From Streptosporangiaceae bacterium (GTDB taxonomy: Bacteria > Actinomycetota > Actinomycetes > Streptosporangiales > Streptosporangiaceae): 5,955 bases of DNA. The position numbers and the translations under genes were made by a program. The first letter of the stretch is position 1, and each line of letters starts with the position of its first letter. Below the pieces are notes generated by a model. That model was not told where the DNA came from and searched no databases. It saw nothing but the letters and a program-made list of their open reading frames with translations. The stretch is taken from NCBI GenBank assembly GCA_030052355.1, contig JASIGS010000068.1, forward strand, positions 1-5,955. The letters are read 5' to 3'. This document shows, piece by piece, positions 5,734 to 5,955 of this stretch.

Positions 5734-5955
5734 ATGACCGACACCATCGACACCCTGGACACCGCCTCGGTCCAGGCCGACGTCCGCGAGGGCACGTACG
5801 GGGCGAAGGTAGCAACGATCGAGCCAGGCGGGGCCGAGTACATCCCGCTCAGCGAGCGGCACGGCAAACCGCTCCAGCAGTTCTGGACCTGGGTGTCGCC
5901 GAACATGGAGTTCGCCACCATCTTCGTCGGCATCATCGGCGTCTGGTTCTTCGGC
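5734..5955 (+). CDS. NCS1-family nucleobase/cation symporter, N-terminal part (3'-truncated by window edge)
   Basis: Only the first 74 residues are visible; the frame is open at the window edge. An acidic N-terminus with Thr/Asp repeats is followed by the family signature IEPGGAEYIPLSERHGKP (29-46), then FWTWVSPN (50-57) leading into the first membrane helix (about 54-73). This pattern (I-E-x-x-G-x-x-x-I-P-x-x-E-R-x-G, then F-W-x-W and an Asn) is typical of actinobacterial purine/cytosine permease-like proteins of the NCS1 group, which import nucleobases, hydantoins or vitamins with a cation. The substrate cannot be told from this fragment. ATG 5734 has AAAGG six bases upstream. An in-frame ATG at 5710, preceded by TGAGGA at 5 bases, would add MIIRERQP and cannot be excluded. 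Transcription probably starts near 5493 under the twin operators. Confidence 0.82.
   Translation, partial: MTDTIDTLDTASVQADVREGTYGAKVATIEPGGAEYIPLSERHGKPLQQFWTWVSPNMEFATIFVGIIGVWFFG

Noticed and set aside
5589..5936. - strand 115-residue reading frame across the transporter leader and gene start
   Set aside because: It overlaps the NCS1 signature on the other strand, has no recognisable domain, and reads as an antisense shadow.
1..5955. CRISPR arrays, tRNA/rRNA genes, insertion sequences, phage or defence genes
   Set aside because: No regularly spaced long repeats, cloverleaf or rRNA sequence, transposase motifs or terminal repeats were seen in the window.

Overview
The window comes from a high-GC Gram-positive bacterium, most likely an actinomycete. 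The coding regions are GC-saturated at third codon positions. The xylose isomerase is the short actinobacterial type, with every catalytic residue at a constant +3 offset from the Streptomyces enzyme. One start is TTG behind a strong Shine-Dalgarno, and the secreted enzyme has a long alanine-rich signal peptide.

Positions 1-4620 form a xylan/xylose utilisation block on the + strand. It holds the 3' end of an unrecognised gene, a secreted GH30 glycoside hydrolase (probably a xylanase), xylulokinase (xylB) and xylose isomerase (xylA). The implied path is xylan cut outside the cell, then xylose to xylulose (XylA) to xylulose 5-phosphate (XylB). No sugar transporter, beta-xylosidase or xylose regulator lies inside the window. 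A perfect 13-bp inverted repeat separates the GH30 gene from xylB. A 111-bp spacer containing degenerate tandem repeats separates xylB from xylA.

Positions 4628-5338 (- strand) encode a 236-residue helix-rich protein of unknown function, convergent with xylA and only 7 bp from it. A 395-bp intergenic region (5339-5733) lies between this gene and the start of an NCS1-family nucleobase/cation symporter (+ strand, cut by the window edge). It contains the clearest regulatory signal in the window: two copies of TTATCGTC-N5-GACGA, 34 bp apart, overlapping the -35 and -10 of a predicted promoter that faces the transporter. A leader of about 240 nt with several small hairpins follows.

The enzymes are ordinary members of known families, and I see no hidden novel system. 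The points most worth checking are the twin operator, a TTA codon at position 7 of the GH30 gene (the only in-frame TTA I found in the genes called here), the transporter leader, and the repeats before xylA.
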